64,000 nucleotides of DNA from Atopsyche davidsoni (Eukaryota > Arthropoda > Insecta > Trichoptera > Hydrobiosidae): assembly GCA_022113835.1 (NCBI GenBank), contig JAILWY010000028.1, positions 2,976,001 to 3,040,000 on the forward strand. The letters are read 5' to 3'. How positions within the stretch are numbered: position 1 is the stretch's first letter; each line of letters opens with the position of its first letter. The translations under genes were made by a program, and so were the position numbers. The notes under the pieces are model-generated. The model searched no databases and had not been told where the DNA came from. It saw only the letters and a list, made by a program, of their open reading frames with translations. Positions 52,556 to 63,933 of this stretch are shown here, one piece after another.

Positions 52556-52786
52556 GAATCGATCGAAGAGCTTCTACCGAGCTTGTTTGCCTCGATTCTA
52601 TTTAGAATCGATCGAAGAGCTTCTACCGAGCTTGTTTGCCTCGACTCTATTTAGAATCGATCGAAGAGCTTCAACCGAGCTTGTTTGCCTCGATTCTATT
52701 TAGAATCGATCGAAGAGCTTCTACCGAGCTTGTTTGCCTCGATTCAATTCAGAATCGATCGAAGAGTTTCTATCGAGCTCCCGAAC
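52556..52786 (+). repeat. 49 bp tandem repeat, ~4.7 copies
   Basis: The unit starts GAATCGATCGAAGAGCTTCT, continues ACCGAGCTTGTTTGCCTCGA and ends TTCTATTTA. Starts are at 52556, 52605, 52654, 52703 and 52752, an exact 49 bp period. The copies differ at only a few positions, with the last partial and more diverged, so the expansion is recent. Each junction forms a CGATTCTATTTAGAATCG near-palindrome. Open frames through it are period artefacts (49 is not a multiple of three, so each unit shifts frame). Confidence 0.93.
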
Positions 52787-53034
52787 ATTCTAGAAACTTC
52801 TCGACGCATCGCCAAGCCATTCTCGTCTGGCAGAGGACAATACGCAGTCTTTTGGATAATAAAAGGCGACCAGCGATAGCAGTCCTCGGGAGACAGTCCT
52901 CGACACCATGTTGATATTAATAATGTGAATACTCTGTACGCGAATAAGTTTAATATAACTAGTGTGAAATAAATAATCTTTTAATTGTGGATCCGAATCG
53001 TTACAATATGATTATTCACATTTTTTCACACATC

Positions 53035-53090
53035 GAAAATGATTAAAGAGACGCTCAGAAAAATATCATCGTGACTTGTGTGAGATGATA
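53035..53090 (-). repeat. SINE body fragment
   Basis: AAATGATTAAAGAGACGCTC and ATATCATCGTGACTTGTGTG match the reverse complement of the SINE body, but the tRNA-like head is lost. Confidence 0.6.
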
Positions 53091-54029
53091 TTTTCTCACT
53101 CACGATGAAGAAATGTGCCTTATCATATTAATATTAATATATACCCCTATAGGTAAATAAATACGCACTTGATTGACGTCCAATCCACAAAATAGATAAA
53201 GCTCTATTCTTGTTTTGGATCTGCATTTATTTGCATACCTTGCGAGAGTGTACTTCGTACTGAAGCACAGTGCATAGACATATCGTGTGTTTTACACCTC
53301 CCTCTCTCCATTTAGACTACCCTTACGACAACGAGTCGTTCGCGACACATTTTTGAGATAAAAAGTAAATCGTGTGCATACAAAAGTTGGCCACCCCTGC
53401 CATGTAGTCTCCGCAACAGAGCAGTTGATATTGATTGCATAATGATTTGCGTATGCGTGATGAGAAGTTAATTTTTTAGTTTGTTTAAAAACACTCATCA
53501 AAATTTAGTTGAACGGCTATTTTGCCGTTTTCAGACGACAAGTTAAATTTTTCGTAAGCTCAATTTATATGTATGCAAAGTGTTTAGAAATGTTTTATTT
53601 TCTAATTGGCTACAAAGACTGCGAACTTAAAGAGTTTTATATATACTTTACAGCACATATTGTATTTCATGTCTAGTACAATAACCATCCCAACATTTGT
53701 GCGACTCGAAAAACATTAAATTAAATTTCAATATAATTTTTTTTTTGAGCAGTGTGTGTTACGCGGTGTGGCTTAGGCGGTAGAAAGATATGTGCAAAAG
53801 AAAAAACCTTGGTAAAATTTCACTTCACCTTCGCGCATCACTTTGCACGCGGCCATTCCCAAATTGGATCTAAAATTCAAGTTGGGTTTATAGTCTAAAA
53901 TATACAATTCATTTGAATTGGAATGGCTCGCCGCTCGCTCGTGCTGGACCTCATGACTTATTCGAATTAAGAACTATCTATCCCGACTCGTTTCCTGTTC
54001 TATATTTAAAAACCCTCCCGGAAGCTCTC

Positions 54030-54090
54030 CGCGGGGTGCCAGCCCTTCAGCCCTTCAGCCCTTCAGCACTTCAGCCCTTCAGCACTTCCG
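54030..54090 (+). repeat. 9 bp micro-repeat (CAGCCCTTC)
   Basis: About six tandem CAGCCCTTC or CAGCACTTC units. They lie in a chance open frame (53913-54161) within edl intron 1; the nine-base period keeps the frame open and gives no reason to call a gene. Confidence 0.8.
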
Positions 54091-54539
54091 GCCGCAGTAC
54101 TAAATATTACATTTCACTCACATATGTTACAAATACATTAAATATTAATGATTTTTATTAAAAGTTATACAGAAAATATTAAATATTAAAATGAAAACAT
54201 TTTTATATTACATGTATAGAAATTGTGAAATTTATCTCTTCGTGAAATAGCGTTTATTGATAAATGCTATTGCTGATATTAGTTTGTATGATATATATTA
54301 TGTAATCAGTAGAATCATGTTTTTTTTGTATTTTAATATAAAGTATAATAAATTAAATTGAATGCAGATTTCTAACATATTGAATAAATAAATATATATT
54401 AAAATACCGAGTATTTATATTTATATTATATCGTGTGCACCTTATTAGTAATAAATAGCACAAAAACACTTGAACTGTGTTTTAATATTACTATAGTATT
54501 TCAAGGCATACAATATTCTACTTTTCGATAAATTTATTA

Positions 54540-54660
54540 TATTTTCTTCTCCTTCTTCGGGTGCCTCACCTCATCGGAGGTTGGTGACCATCTCACTGAA
54601 CACAGGGAGAATAGTTTCCTCGGGTCTTTCTACAACGCGGTTTTACATTCAAACCTACCC
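54540..54660 (-). pseudogene. LINE 3' end fragment (minus strand)
   Basis: On the minus strand TTCAGTGAGATGGTCACCAA, then CCTCCGATGAGG and the GGCACCCGAAGAAGGAGAAG tail. It lies in edl intron 1. Confidence 0.6.
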
Positions 54661-54868
54661 AATAGCGTTATTGTACAATATATTTTTTTAAACGATTTGT
54701 TATGATTTATTTCGTCGACGATTTCGCATTGCGAGTGCAATCGAAGCGTAAAAAGTCACCGCACGCCACCGCCGCCCGAAAACCCGCCCTTCAGGCAAAA
54801 AAAAAACGTTTATTACTGCAGTTCCACTGTGCCGAGGGAGCGGATGCCTTCGAAGAAGCCGCGTCGGC

Positions 54869-54910
54869 GGAAGTGCTCGGCGCGCGGCACTTCCTGCCGA
54901 GCACTTCCTG
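54869..54910. promoter_or_regulatory. Cluster of three ETS-type sites in edl intron 1
   Basis: GCGGAAGTGC at 54867-54876 and ACTTCCTG (minus-strand CAGGAAGT) at 54889-54896 and 54903-54910 give three GGAA cores within 42 bp. They lie in a GC-rich island at 54.7-55.05 kb, about 590 bp upstream of the first coding exon. CAGGAAGT and CGGAAGT are classic sites for Pointed and Yan, the partners of the EDL protein, so autoregulation is plausible. The island could also be an alternative promoter. A CACGTG E-box occurs near 55017. Confidence 0.45.
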
Positions 54911-55496
54911 TTTATGAAATGCGGACAATGTGGCGGCCTGCATTGTCTCGCGGCCGAATGGCTCTCCATTCATCCCTCGCAAAGGCCGCCGAGTCCAAGG
55001 ACGCCGTTGCATAACCACGTGACTCCAAGAACAATGCACACAAAAGTGTACCATGCCACATCCTGTGCGTGTTTGCTCTATTCATTTAACAGCACAAATA
55101 CACTTTAGAGAATAGTGCTTTTCAAAAATCTTTAATTCCAGCGAAAGATTTTTTTAACCGCGTACAAAAATTGTCGCATGGCTTGAATCGTAAATGGATA
55201 TTTATCGCAGTAATAATTTTTATTGACTGTAAAAAAAATATTCATATCATACATCCAACGGTATATCAATTTGGCTGGCAAAAAAATTCTTTACAAAACC
55301 TCCCGGTCTGGCGAAGATTATCATTTTTACTATATCCTATCAGTGTATATAATTTTAAGAGAATAACGATTTTGTTTAAATGTGTGCAAATGAATTTTTA
55401 AGTCTGATACAAAAATATTAGTTTTGCACCATTTTGAGGTTCATAATTGCGACTTTTTTTGCTGGGCAATTTTTTTATTATTGTTTTTCGTTTCAG

Positions 55497-55584
55497 GCTG
55501 CGGATTGGTTCCACGCCCCGATTGTGATTCTGTGCGAGCAAGGTTTTCACTGCAACCATTCCGTCGTTGTGTGAGGCTCCCACC
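55497..55584 (+). other. edl: edl exon 2, 5' UTR part
   Basis: The acceptor TTTTTCGTTTCAG|GCTGCGG marks the start of the exon whose coding part begins at 55585. There is no upstream ATG in this 88 bp leader, so the ATG at 55585 should be the first used from this exon. Confidence 0.6.
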
Positions 55585-56150
55585 ATGGAGGGAGCTGTGA
55601 TGATGAGTGCCGCCCAACACCCTCGCCTCGGTCACTCCTGGCCACAGCCAGATGCTTGCCTACAGAAACCTAAAACTGCCGATGATGGCCTCTCTAACGG
55701 TGAGATGTTTTGATAATTTTTGTTAAAAAGTATATCTTCATAATCGATGAATTTGATGAAATTGATTAAAACAATTTCACTTTTTTATACTACAGTTTTT
55801 ATAATATTAAAACATCACTAAAGCTTAATTCTTGTATATCGTGGAATGTGTTTCTTTATATTTTATCTATTTAAAAAATAATATTAAAAATGTGAAAATG
55901 AAATCATAATAAATGAAAAAAATTGATTACAGATCCTAGAAACTGGAGTCGTGCTGATGTTCAGCGATGGCTAGAGACGCTGTCTGTGCGCCACGGCTTG
56001 GCGCCTCCGCCCACCGAGCGCTTCCCTATGAACGGCAAGGCACTGTGCCTCATGAGCCCCTCCATGTTCCTGCAGCGTGTGCCCCTCGGTGGCAAGCTGC
56101 TCTACCGTGACTTCCAAATCAGGCTTGCCAGAGCCATGTACCTGCCTTAA
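55585..56150 (+). CDS. edl: Pointed/SAM-domain-only protein, edl (mae) homologue
   Basis: Two coding exons, 55585-55699 and 55933-56150 (TAA at 56148), join in phase 1 across a 233 bp GT-AG intron to give 110 residues. The ATG sits in CACCATGG. Residues 1-38 are an unstructured leader. Residues from about 39 to the end form a Pointed (SAM_PNT) domain: DPRNWSRADVQRWLETL, then GKALCLMSPSMFLQRVPLGG and a final helix DFQIRLARAMYL. There is no ETS DNA-binding domain and no room for one before the stop. In flies EDL/Mae is such a Pointed-only protein. It binds the Pointed domains of Yan and Pointed, and modulates their MAPK-dependent activity. The chain is shorter than the fly protein as I recall it (about 177 aa). 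It could instead be a truncated ETS gene, but the splice structure and the long 3' UTR-like tail argue for a complete gene. Confidence 0.85.
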
Positions 56151-58290
56151 AGAGAATAAGTTCTCCTACGCTTATCACACTGTATAAAACAAATTTATGC
56201 ACTTTATTATTCCTATTGCAAGTATTTCATAATATTTTTATATTAAATGGACCTACCCATCTGTTTATTCATAAATATTATTAAGTATGACCATTTTTAA
56301 CAATTTCAACTAATACCCGACAATTTTCAACAATGCTGCTATTCGAGTTGATATTTTTTTTAAATTCATTGGTTCTTTGCAAAACATGGCGTAAAACAAT
56401 AGCAATTAATCTAAAATAAAATAAAAAAAACACAAAAGCTCTTTTAGATATCTTTTTACAGTTATAACACAAATAATGTCATTCATGTTATATTTATAAC
56501 CTAAAAAATATTAACGACTCAAAATCAAATAACATAATGTACGTTATTCATCTTTTTATATTGCAAACTTCCTAAACTCTATTTATGTAATGGCGATTAA
56601 AGTTTTGTTCTCGGATAGTGATTATTGTAAAGGTGTTTCACAATTGATCAAATAAATACATTTGATATAGAAGAATTTGCAATATTAACTGTCCTATTGT
56701 TTTCATTATATTGAACCATTTAATTTTTTATCATATAAATATTTTAAATAAAGACAGATTTATTTATCTCATGTGTTACTAGCTTCATGTATCCAAATAC
56801 ATTTTTTTAGAGATTAATATGAAATCATGAATTTTTGTGAACGTAGATCAGAACGCTAACATATTTCGGCTTGTAGACTCGTTATGCTGGTAATACAAAA
56901 GTCTAAAAGATTAAAGTACACGTTTATGTATTTCATGATGATATAAAGGTTTTATATAGAATCTAGTGCCGTTGCAATTCAATATTCATACTATAAATAT
57001 TTATTGGTAATATGATCGAGTTCAAACCGGTATCTAAGGTCTCATATTGTATGACAAGTACGTATAGTTGTCCTAGATGTGGCATTTATTGCGATCGTAT
57101 CAGTTTGCTAATTTGCACACGTACACGTATTTGATATTTATTCTTAATCAATTGCTATTATCAAATTTGAACTTAATGATTAATAATGTGTGATGATCTA
57201 ATTTGGATGCTTTGCTAATATGCAAATAAACGAGTAGAGCAATATTGAATATTGTCAAGTTGTAGGCATTTTTATCATGTTGTTTATATTTGTTTTATTT
57301 CAACTTGGCTTGAGGAATTATTAGATACTTTTTATTCATTTAGATACTATGGTCAAGATGCCATGTCAATGTTTCTATCAATAATTACTGCATTACAATG
57401 AATAAATTAACTCATATCTATTCAGTTATCCTTCTGATGATGGTGTTTTAAGCGTTGCGACTGCGGCACCTGATGTGAAAGTAAAAATGTTGAAATAATG
57501 TCCTCAGGGTTTTGTGGAATTTCAAAGCTGTCCCAATTTGCTATATTAGTATTTATTTTTTATTTTCTATGATTATGGTTTTTTTTCATGTGTGTGTATA
57601 TATAAAATCTTATTTCATTCCACAATGATATATATTAATTTAATATTCAGAATTACTTATACATTTGTTTTATATTTTATAAAAAAAACCATGTTTAGCT
57701 TTAGAGACTATGTATAGACTCCAGACCATTGTAGAATGAATTCACTTGATGGGTATGAAAAGCCATATATGCGTTACCATAAATATGACAAGAGACGACT
57801 TATGTAGACAAATTATTAGTTGTGGGTTAGTTATAGATTAGGGTTTTTAATGTTTTATTTTACTTAATCACTATAGGATTATGTGTATGCAGTGTAAAGA
57901 ATGCACAAGTTGTCTATATATTCAATCTGAAGAGTTCTCGGGACCAAGATGGGCTGACACCCAATCTTCGGGCTATTTATGAGCAACCCCAAGCGAGGGC
58001 AATAGTTCACTGCCACGGGTCGTGGACCACACAATCATATATACCCGGTTTCTCTACTTGTTATGTAGGGGTGCTAAATTGTCATGTAGGGATACAAGTT
58101 TTTAGGATAGTTAGAATTTTGTAAAAAAATTGTAACTTGTAACGTTCAATACCATATCTTATTTTCTGTAATACGATATGTAAAAAAAAACTGTATAATT
58201 TTTTAAAAGTATTGAATTGTATGTATTGTATAATAAAAATTTCATTATCTAGTCACATTGACCAATAAATAAAATGATAATATGTAAATG
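56151..58290 (+). other. Probable edl 3' UTR
   Basis: No coding signal is visible after the edl stop. The region is AT-rich and largely free of the repeats that crowd the rest of the window, which would suit a long 3' UTR. AATAAA occurs at 58232 and again near 58264, followed by GTGTTTTATT-rich sequence. Earlier AATAAA signals exist (for example near 56653), so shorter forms are possible. Confidence 0.4.
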
Positions 58291-59715
58291 AGTGTTTTAT
58301 TATATTTTATATCATCATTATGAAATTGTGTGTTTTGGAGGAATATTTCTTACAGTTGTTTTTCCAGAACTTTATTGTACAATAACAATAAACGGATTTA
58401 AAGTATATAACAAAAAGATATCGCTAGAAAATAAGAATCACCATAGGAAACATAAACACATTATTTAATTCAAACAAAACCAATTATAGAAACAATTTTT
58501 ATGCTCTAGTATTTCATAAATACTTGTAATGGATTTGGAAAAACTAAAATAAATACATTCAATAAGTCAAAATTACAGTATATTTTTACTAAAATATTGT
58601 CTAATGAGAATATTTATATCCAATTACTTTTAATTTTCAAAATTGTGAGTAAAAAAAAATTAAAACGAAAAGTGAATTAAGAGAAATATATTTTATCATT
58701 TAAGAGGAATAAGAAAAATTGAGATATTTTTTTTATGATATACCGTTTTACGATTTAAATAAATACAAAACAATGCCATTAAGACTCATAAAAAAATCCC
58801 ACACAAAAACAGTGAACGTGATTTAATATTAATTTTTATACTATTTATTTATTAAGTATTAAATTATGAATTACTGAATTATTTAATTAATAAGCCATTT
58901 GCTTGAATTTTATATAGTGAAACTTGTGTTTTTTTTTGTAATACTCCATGCCATACTTTAACTAACTTAAAGCCATCTCTGAATGATTTTGGGGTTTTTC
59001 GACTGTTAAAGAGACCCGTGTACTTTGTCTTCCAACGTATCGGCCCCGGTACCGGGACAATATTTGACCGAAACGTCGGTAGATAATAAAAACAAGGTAA
59101 CCATAACCTTGATGGTAAAATATTTGCTTGGAATGTTGGAACGTCTTTTGTGGGAAAATCAATGGTGTCGCGTGTCTACTTTTGCATTGAAAGTAATGAA
59201 GGTCACGGGAAAATATAATCTCTCGGAGAAAGCCTTCATTTGAAGTAATTCAGAATACATTAAAAAAGGTCTGATGGCGTTTGTATGTAAAAAAAATCAA
59301 TATTACACAAGACGGATTTTTTGTGCTTATATCACAGTGTATTTTTTTTAATACATCCGTATTTTTCTCTAGTTTAAATTACGAGTGGCTCAGGTGCCTC
59401 CTCTTTCAGGCTTGTCACGTGTCAGCAATCAAACCTTTTACCTGCCATTAGCTGTAATCAGGGATGAAAAAAGCAGACCTTTTAAACGAGTTTTTAAATG
59501 CCGTTGCAAACATTTTTACAAATGAAAACCTTGCCAAGAATAGTTCCAGTCATATTATATATACATATTGTTTTAAAATTTTGTCATATAGTAGGGACCC
59601 TTCGTGTGAGCAAAGGTCTCGTATCGCTGGAAAGCGGCATAAGATATTCATAAGATACTTGTTTGCACAATAGCACTGTTTGCGTCATTAAGGTGTATTA
59701 TTACTAGAGCTTACA

Positions 59716-59950
59716 GCACGATCTCAGTTGTCTAATTTTATTCCTTAAATTAATTTCTTTAAGCATCTTTTCTCATATAAAACTGCGTTAAAAGCTGTTG
59801 TTTGATAGGTCAGATTTATTTGCATAGGTATTTACCAGCATGATCTCAGTCAAAGATATTTATCCATATAAACTGTGTTTCTGAAAAAACCTGTTATTTG
59901 ATAGGCCAACTGAATTTTCAGTTTTTTGCAGCACGATCTCAATTTAAAAA
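59716..59950 (+). repeat. ~110 bp tandem repeat, ~2 copies
   Basis: CAGCA[CT]GATCTCAGT occurs near 59715, 59838 and (as CAGCACGATCTCAATT) 59930. Each of the first two is followed by a CATATAAACTG.GTT and a TGATAGG[TC]CA block. No gene is visible. Confidence 0.65.
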
Positions 59951-60554
59951 AAAAAAAAAATACTGCGAAGACTTGCAATGGTTTTAACAACAAATATGAA
60001 TTATTTATTTTAAATATTGTGAGCTCTCTCGCCTTTTAACTCTGAAAAAGTCCCAGGAAGGCGAAATGGATCGTAAACGAAAATATTTGTGTGGCTACTC
60101 ATATTAACTGTTACATTGAGTACTACAAATTAAATCGGTCTGTCGTGGACTGGTATGCTTGGCAAGCAACCGCTTGTGTGGTTTTGTACGTTTTACTTCC
60201 TAAAGATATGAATAAGTAATATAATTTTTAATGAATACGAAAAGGTAACCCTAGATAACCAGGTAAGTTGTAGACAGTGGCGTACATAGGAGGGGGCGAC
60301 ATTTTCCAATATATTTTTGTCTAAATTATTATAAGTATGTGAGCATAATGAGCGCAACTAGTTTCGGTTATATGCTAGGTAGGCATCTTCAAGCAGAGCG
60401 ACGTTTCGTAAACACAAAATGAGCAAGAGAGGCATTGGCTGCCAGAAATAATTCAATGGCTTTCTACATATTAAAATTATTTCGAACTTTCGATTAGTCA
60501 AGAATATTAAAGTATATATATTTTTTTAAATATTATCGAATATATTATTATTAT

Positions 60555-60662
60555 TGAAAAATGATTAAAGAAACTCTCAGAATAATATCATCGTGATTTG
60601 TGTGGGATTCGAGAACCCCAAGCTTACATGGCCGGTGTATTACCAATTATACCAACGAATCA
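60555..60662 (-). repeat. tRNA-derived SINE, copy 2
   Basis: The reverse complement gives TGATTCGTTGGTATAATTGG, CCGGCCATGTAAGC, a shortened T arm and TCACGATGATATTATTCTGAG. It matches copy 1 across both head and body. The head is 69 nt because of small deletions. Confidence 0.75.
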
Positions 60663-61119
60663 CTAGGTACTTGGCAAGAATTTTTAACAATCATATCTTA
60701 TAAGTGAAACAACGTACTTATTATGCCAATTAAGGATTTCCGGATCAGAGAGTGCGACAGAAGCTCTGAGTACAGCCCTGGTCGAGGATTGGACGTTAGC
60801 TTCGCAGACCAGCTCGATCGCGTGTCCTCATCGCCCATGCCGCCCTTCGCATGCTGGGAGAGAATAAAGGTTAAATGACTTATTACCGGCGACATCCCGG
60901 CGCGGTGCTCGGAAAAAAAAAACGTTTTCATGCGATTTAATGCATGTCTGATGTAAATCATAGCGTCAATACACATTAAATAAATATAGCGTTATCAGTA
61001 TACTTCTGTGGGATCCAGTGCATGCGGGGAAAAGGTGAAGGGCGACAACCCTTGTTGCCAGAGTCTCAAGGCTGTTATCCATTGAAATGTATAATATATA
61101 ACGAAAAACGTATAAATCT

Positions 61120-61390
61120 TCTTCTTCTTCGGGTGCTACTCCTCAAAGGAAATTGGCGACCATCTCACTGAGCATATACTCATGCTGAAACAGTATTCAT
61201 AGTCCTTCTACATCGCAATTTTATATTGGAAGAAAAAGTATGCGTATTGCTGCTGCCCAATAGCATTATTATATAATCCTTTCTTTACAAAGCTATGGCG
61301 TTAAGATCTGATACTCCTTCTGTTGCAGGCTGCAGGAACTTTACTCCATTACCGATCCTATACACACGCTCAGGGTACAGAATCTGGGTA
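61120..61390 (-). pseudogene. LINE 3' end fragment (minus strand)
   Basis: The minus strand encodes MLSEMVANFL-stop, followed by GTAGCACCCGAAGAAGAAG. Upstream (61335-61385) is the ACACACGCTCAGGGTACAGA segment shared with 49.7 kb. Confidence 0.65.
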
Positions 61391-61549
61391 CAAATCTAAT
61401 ATCATTTAATACCTTATGCGAAACAGATCTGTCTAGAAAATATTTTGTCTTCTGAAAACTTGCAAGAGGACGTATTGACTCTTCTACCGGGCAACGCGAG
61501 AGATACGAGACAGCAACGCACTCGAATAAAACCACCACGACAGCAATAA

Positions 61550-62591
61550 TTAACCCTTTGCACTCGAGAGGTGCGGATTCTGCACCACACGATGTAATGC
61601 CGCAACTCGAGAGGTGCGGATTCCGCACCAATTTGCTTGGTGCGGAAATTCGATGTGCGGTGATAACTATTTATGGTTTTTTATCTGGTGATTTCTTGTT
61701 TATGTTTATGTGATCTTGTTCTTTAAAGTTCGTTACTAAGCACTGCCCATATAATTTTACAAAGATCATGTTATCCCCCTTTCAAACTACGCTAGAATTT
61801 CTTATCCAAGATTAGTGCGGCACCATAAAGCGAACTGCATTTTTGGTCTCAGTTCGACCTTGACAGCCATGGCAAAATGACTAGATGTGTACCTAATCAA
61901 CCCATATATTTTTTGCTTGTACTTCTTAACGTAATCATTCATTTGAGGGTCCTTATTTGCTTATACTTATATTGCACTGAAGAATAGACTTTTTTCTCCC
62001 TCACAATATCAATAACCTTTCCATTCACTTATCGTACCATTATTTTGTTTGCTTTATAATATATAATAATATTATGATAATGTGTATCTCACTAAACAGC
62101 TGAGAGGAGAACAGCCGCTTAATCACTTGCGGTATATGAAAACCTTAGTTCGGCAATTGACTGGAGATTTTCGTCAGACACGTGCTAGAGCTTCACTTCA
62201 ACCTGCGATTCCGAAAATCCGCCTAAGTGGAAGGCTGCATAACATTCTAACAGGAGTTAGGAAGGATTACAAAGTCTGTTCTCAAAAAAATAAACCCGTC
62301 AAAGACATCAAACGACATACTTTTGTGATACTTGTCCCGAAAAGCCGGGCATGCATCTCGGCAATTGTTACATGAAATATCATACAAAGCAAAATTACAA
62401 AGACTTATGTTTACGAACCTATCTTCGTAAAGATGTAAATATACATTAAATATTAAAATTAAAAAAATTATGTGTCAATTTGTGTGTGTGAACATTTTAA
62501 GTTAGAGGTAAAAAATTCACCGAAAGTGATACGAAATGCTTCGAGTTGCTGATTAGTCAGCGCGGAAACGGTCTCGAGCGCAAAGGGTTAA
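61550..62591 (+). mobile_element. piggyBac-like element with TTAA duplication
   Basis: TTAA occurs at 61550-61553 and again at 62588-62591. Between them the ends read CCCTTTGCACTCGAGA and, from the other side, CCCTTTGCGCTCGAGA: a 16 bp inverted repeat with one mismatch. TTAA target duplication and CCC ends are diagnostic of piggyBac elements. At 1034 bp it is much shorter than an autonomous copy. Near the left end CTCGAGAGGTGCGGATTC is present twice (61563 and 61607), each time forming a GGTGCGGATTCnGCACC palindrome. Confidence 0.87.
62082..62449 (+). pseudogene. piggyBac transposase C-terminal remnant
   Basis: One frame reads ARASLQPAIPKIRLSGRLHN followed by a Lys-rich stretch with KVCSQKN. 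A frame change near 62310-62325 then leads into CDTCPEKPGMHLGNCYMKYH, ending at TAA 62447. The CxxC, the Leu/His-x-x-x-C pattern and the Tyr-His-Thr end are typical of the cysteine-rich C-terminal domain of piggyBac transposases. The catalytic core is missing from this copy. Strand agrees with the enclosing element. Confidence 0.72.
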
Positions 62592-63267
62592 TAGGTTATT
62601 ACTAGATATCAGATATTTTGGTAGAAATACCCAGATAGATAGGATCGTAAACCGTTTTACAAATCCATGTTGATGGTATCGGATATTAATTAATTTAATA
62701 TTAATGTTGTCGACATGAATATTTCGCGGTAGTCTTATCGGAATTATTTATTGTAGTTACGTGCGTAATAAATTAAAAAATAAACCAGCCAGATAATGCT
62801 TTAAAACACGTGTAGCAGTTGTCCAGATAATTTATCTCAACGATTATAATTAGCCAAATGGGTAATTGATTTATAAATGCTTTCTTTTTGTGTAATGAAC
62901 CTTCTTGCCTTACTGAACCTTTGTTAGACTGGTTTTAAGAATTATACTGACTTCATGAGAAAGCTTGCGATATCAGTGGCGTGCGGTCCATACAAGCAGT
63001 TATGCCTACAAATTTAAGCCTTTCTGTACTATTTTTTTTATAAAAAAACTTACGCTTAATTAATTTAAAATAATAATGGTGATAATTTTCACGATATTTA
63101 TATTCTTGTTTATTACATACATATATACTATATAAATTTAATAGATAGAAATCGACCTTGCAAAGATAGCGCATAGTCTTTTTCGTATCAATTGCACTTC
63201 ATAATCATATAGATTTCATCTTATTATTGTCAACATATCGTTGATTGACTTATTATTTAATTACTAG

Positions 63268-63572
63268 TAATGTAGCCCGTCACAAAATGACGAATTTGAT
63301 GAACGATGCGTCTAAATTCTCGCGGTTAACGACATCTAGCGGCGAAGAAGTGAATTATATAATTAAAGTTTAGCTAAAGCATATTTTAAAGTTTATGAAT
63401 GAAAATATTATCCTATCGTCTTGAAATTCGGCACATAGCTGCGGAAAAATTTACTTAACTTATGTGCAAAAAATCAGCGTTGTATCTTTTAAGATATTCT
63501 ATACAGAACGGAAAAATGAAACATACATACAAACATACAAATAAACACACAATGGCTATTATTATAGTAGAT
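63268..63572 (-). repeat. Interspersed repeat, copy B
   Basis: Reverse-complement partner of 18418-18760, ending with ACACAATGGCTATTATTATA. Contains an insertion (CGGTTAACGACATCTAGCGG) relative to copy A. It has no coding capacity beyond a chance 105-codon frame that begins within it. Confidence 0.8.
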
Positions 63573-63730
63573 TACCTTGAAAGGATGTGCCTTGAATGGT
63601 TGTGCATGAGGGTGCTTTGCATGCCAGCAGCGTTGATGATGATGAACGTGTACCAGCCACTCTCACGGAGCATATCGTATTTCCTTACGAATTCAAAGAA
63701 AATTAAAAAAAATATAAATATATATATATT

Positions 63731-63933
63731 TGAGTATAAATACTTGAGTGATTTTTCACATGTACGTTTTTATTTGTGACCGGTTTCAAGCACTGCCAAC
63801 TGATAATGCCAACGTGAAAGGTTGGCGAAACCGGTCACAAATAAAAACGAACATGTGGAAAATCACTCAAGTATTTTACTCAAAAATATTAAAATGGAAT
63901 TCCACTAAATACTCTCTGTCAAAAATATTGAAT
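63731..63933. mobile_element. GCCAAC-hairpin MITE copy with long palindrome
   Basis: TTGAGTGATTTTTCACATGT plus ACGTTTTTATTTGTGACCGG on the left is answered by the near-complement at about 63823-63875. The right terminal repeat (TCTCTGTCAAAAATATTGAAT) ends near 63933; the outer left terminal repeat is absent. Confidence 0.7.

Larger units (their letters stand above)
52444..53399. mobile_element. Possible hAT-like element bounded by CAGGGGTGGCCAAC
   Basis: CAGGGGTGGCCAAC begins at 52444 and its exact complement ends at 53399, an inverted pair of 14 bp about 956 bp apart. The interior holds a 49 bp tandem repeat and a SINE fragment but no transposase. The flanking 8 bp (GCATCCAC and CCATGTAG) do not form a convincing duplication, so these may be ends of two separate insertions. 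Confidence 0.4.
50669..55496 (+). other. Inferred edl intron 1 (4.8 kb)
   Basis: Runs from the GTAAGC donor at 50669 to the TTTCAG acceptor at 55496. It includes an undisturbed AT-rich part (50.7-52.0 kb), the repeat cluster at 52.1-53.4 kb, the micro-repeat at 54.0 kb, a LINE end at 54.55 kb and the GC-rich island with ETS-type sites at 54.7-55.05 kb. Confidence 0.45.
58291..61549. other. Intergenic region downstream of edl
   Basis: AT-rich up to 59.0 kb. Around 59.03-59.25 kb CCGAAACGTCGGTAGATAAT and neighbouring sequence look like a retrotransposon 3' segment. A tandem repeat (59.7-59.95 kb), a SINE (60.6 kb) and a LINE end (61.1-61.4 kb) follow. A GC-richer block at 60.7-60.9 kb has a 92-codon minus-strand frame with no recognisable domain. 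No gene supported. Confidence 0.5.

Noticed and set aside
53913..54161. 82-codon frame with a Pro/Ser/Gln repeat
   Set aside because: Kept open by a nine-base micro-repeat; no start context or homology, and it lies in edl intron 1.
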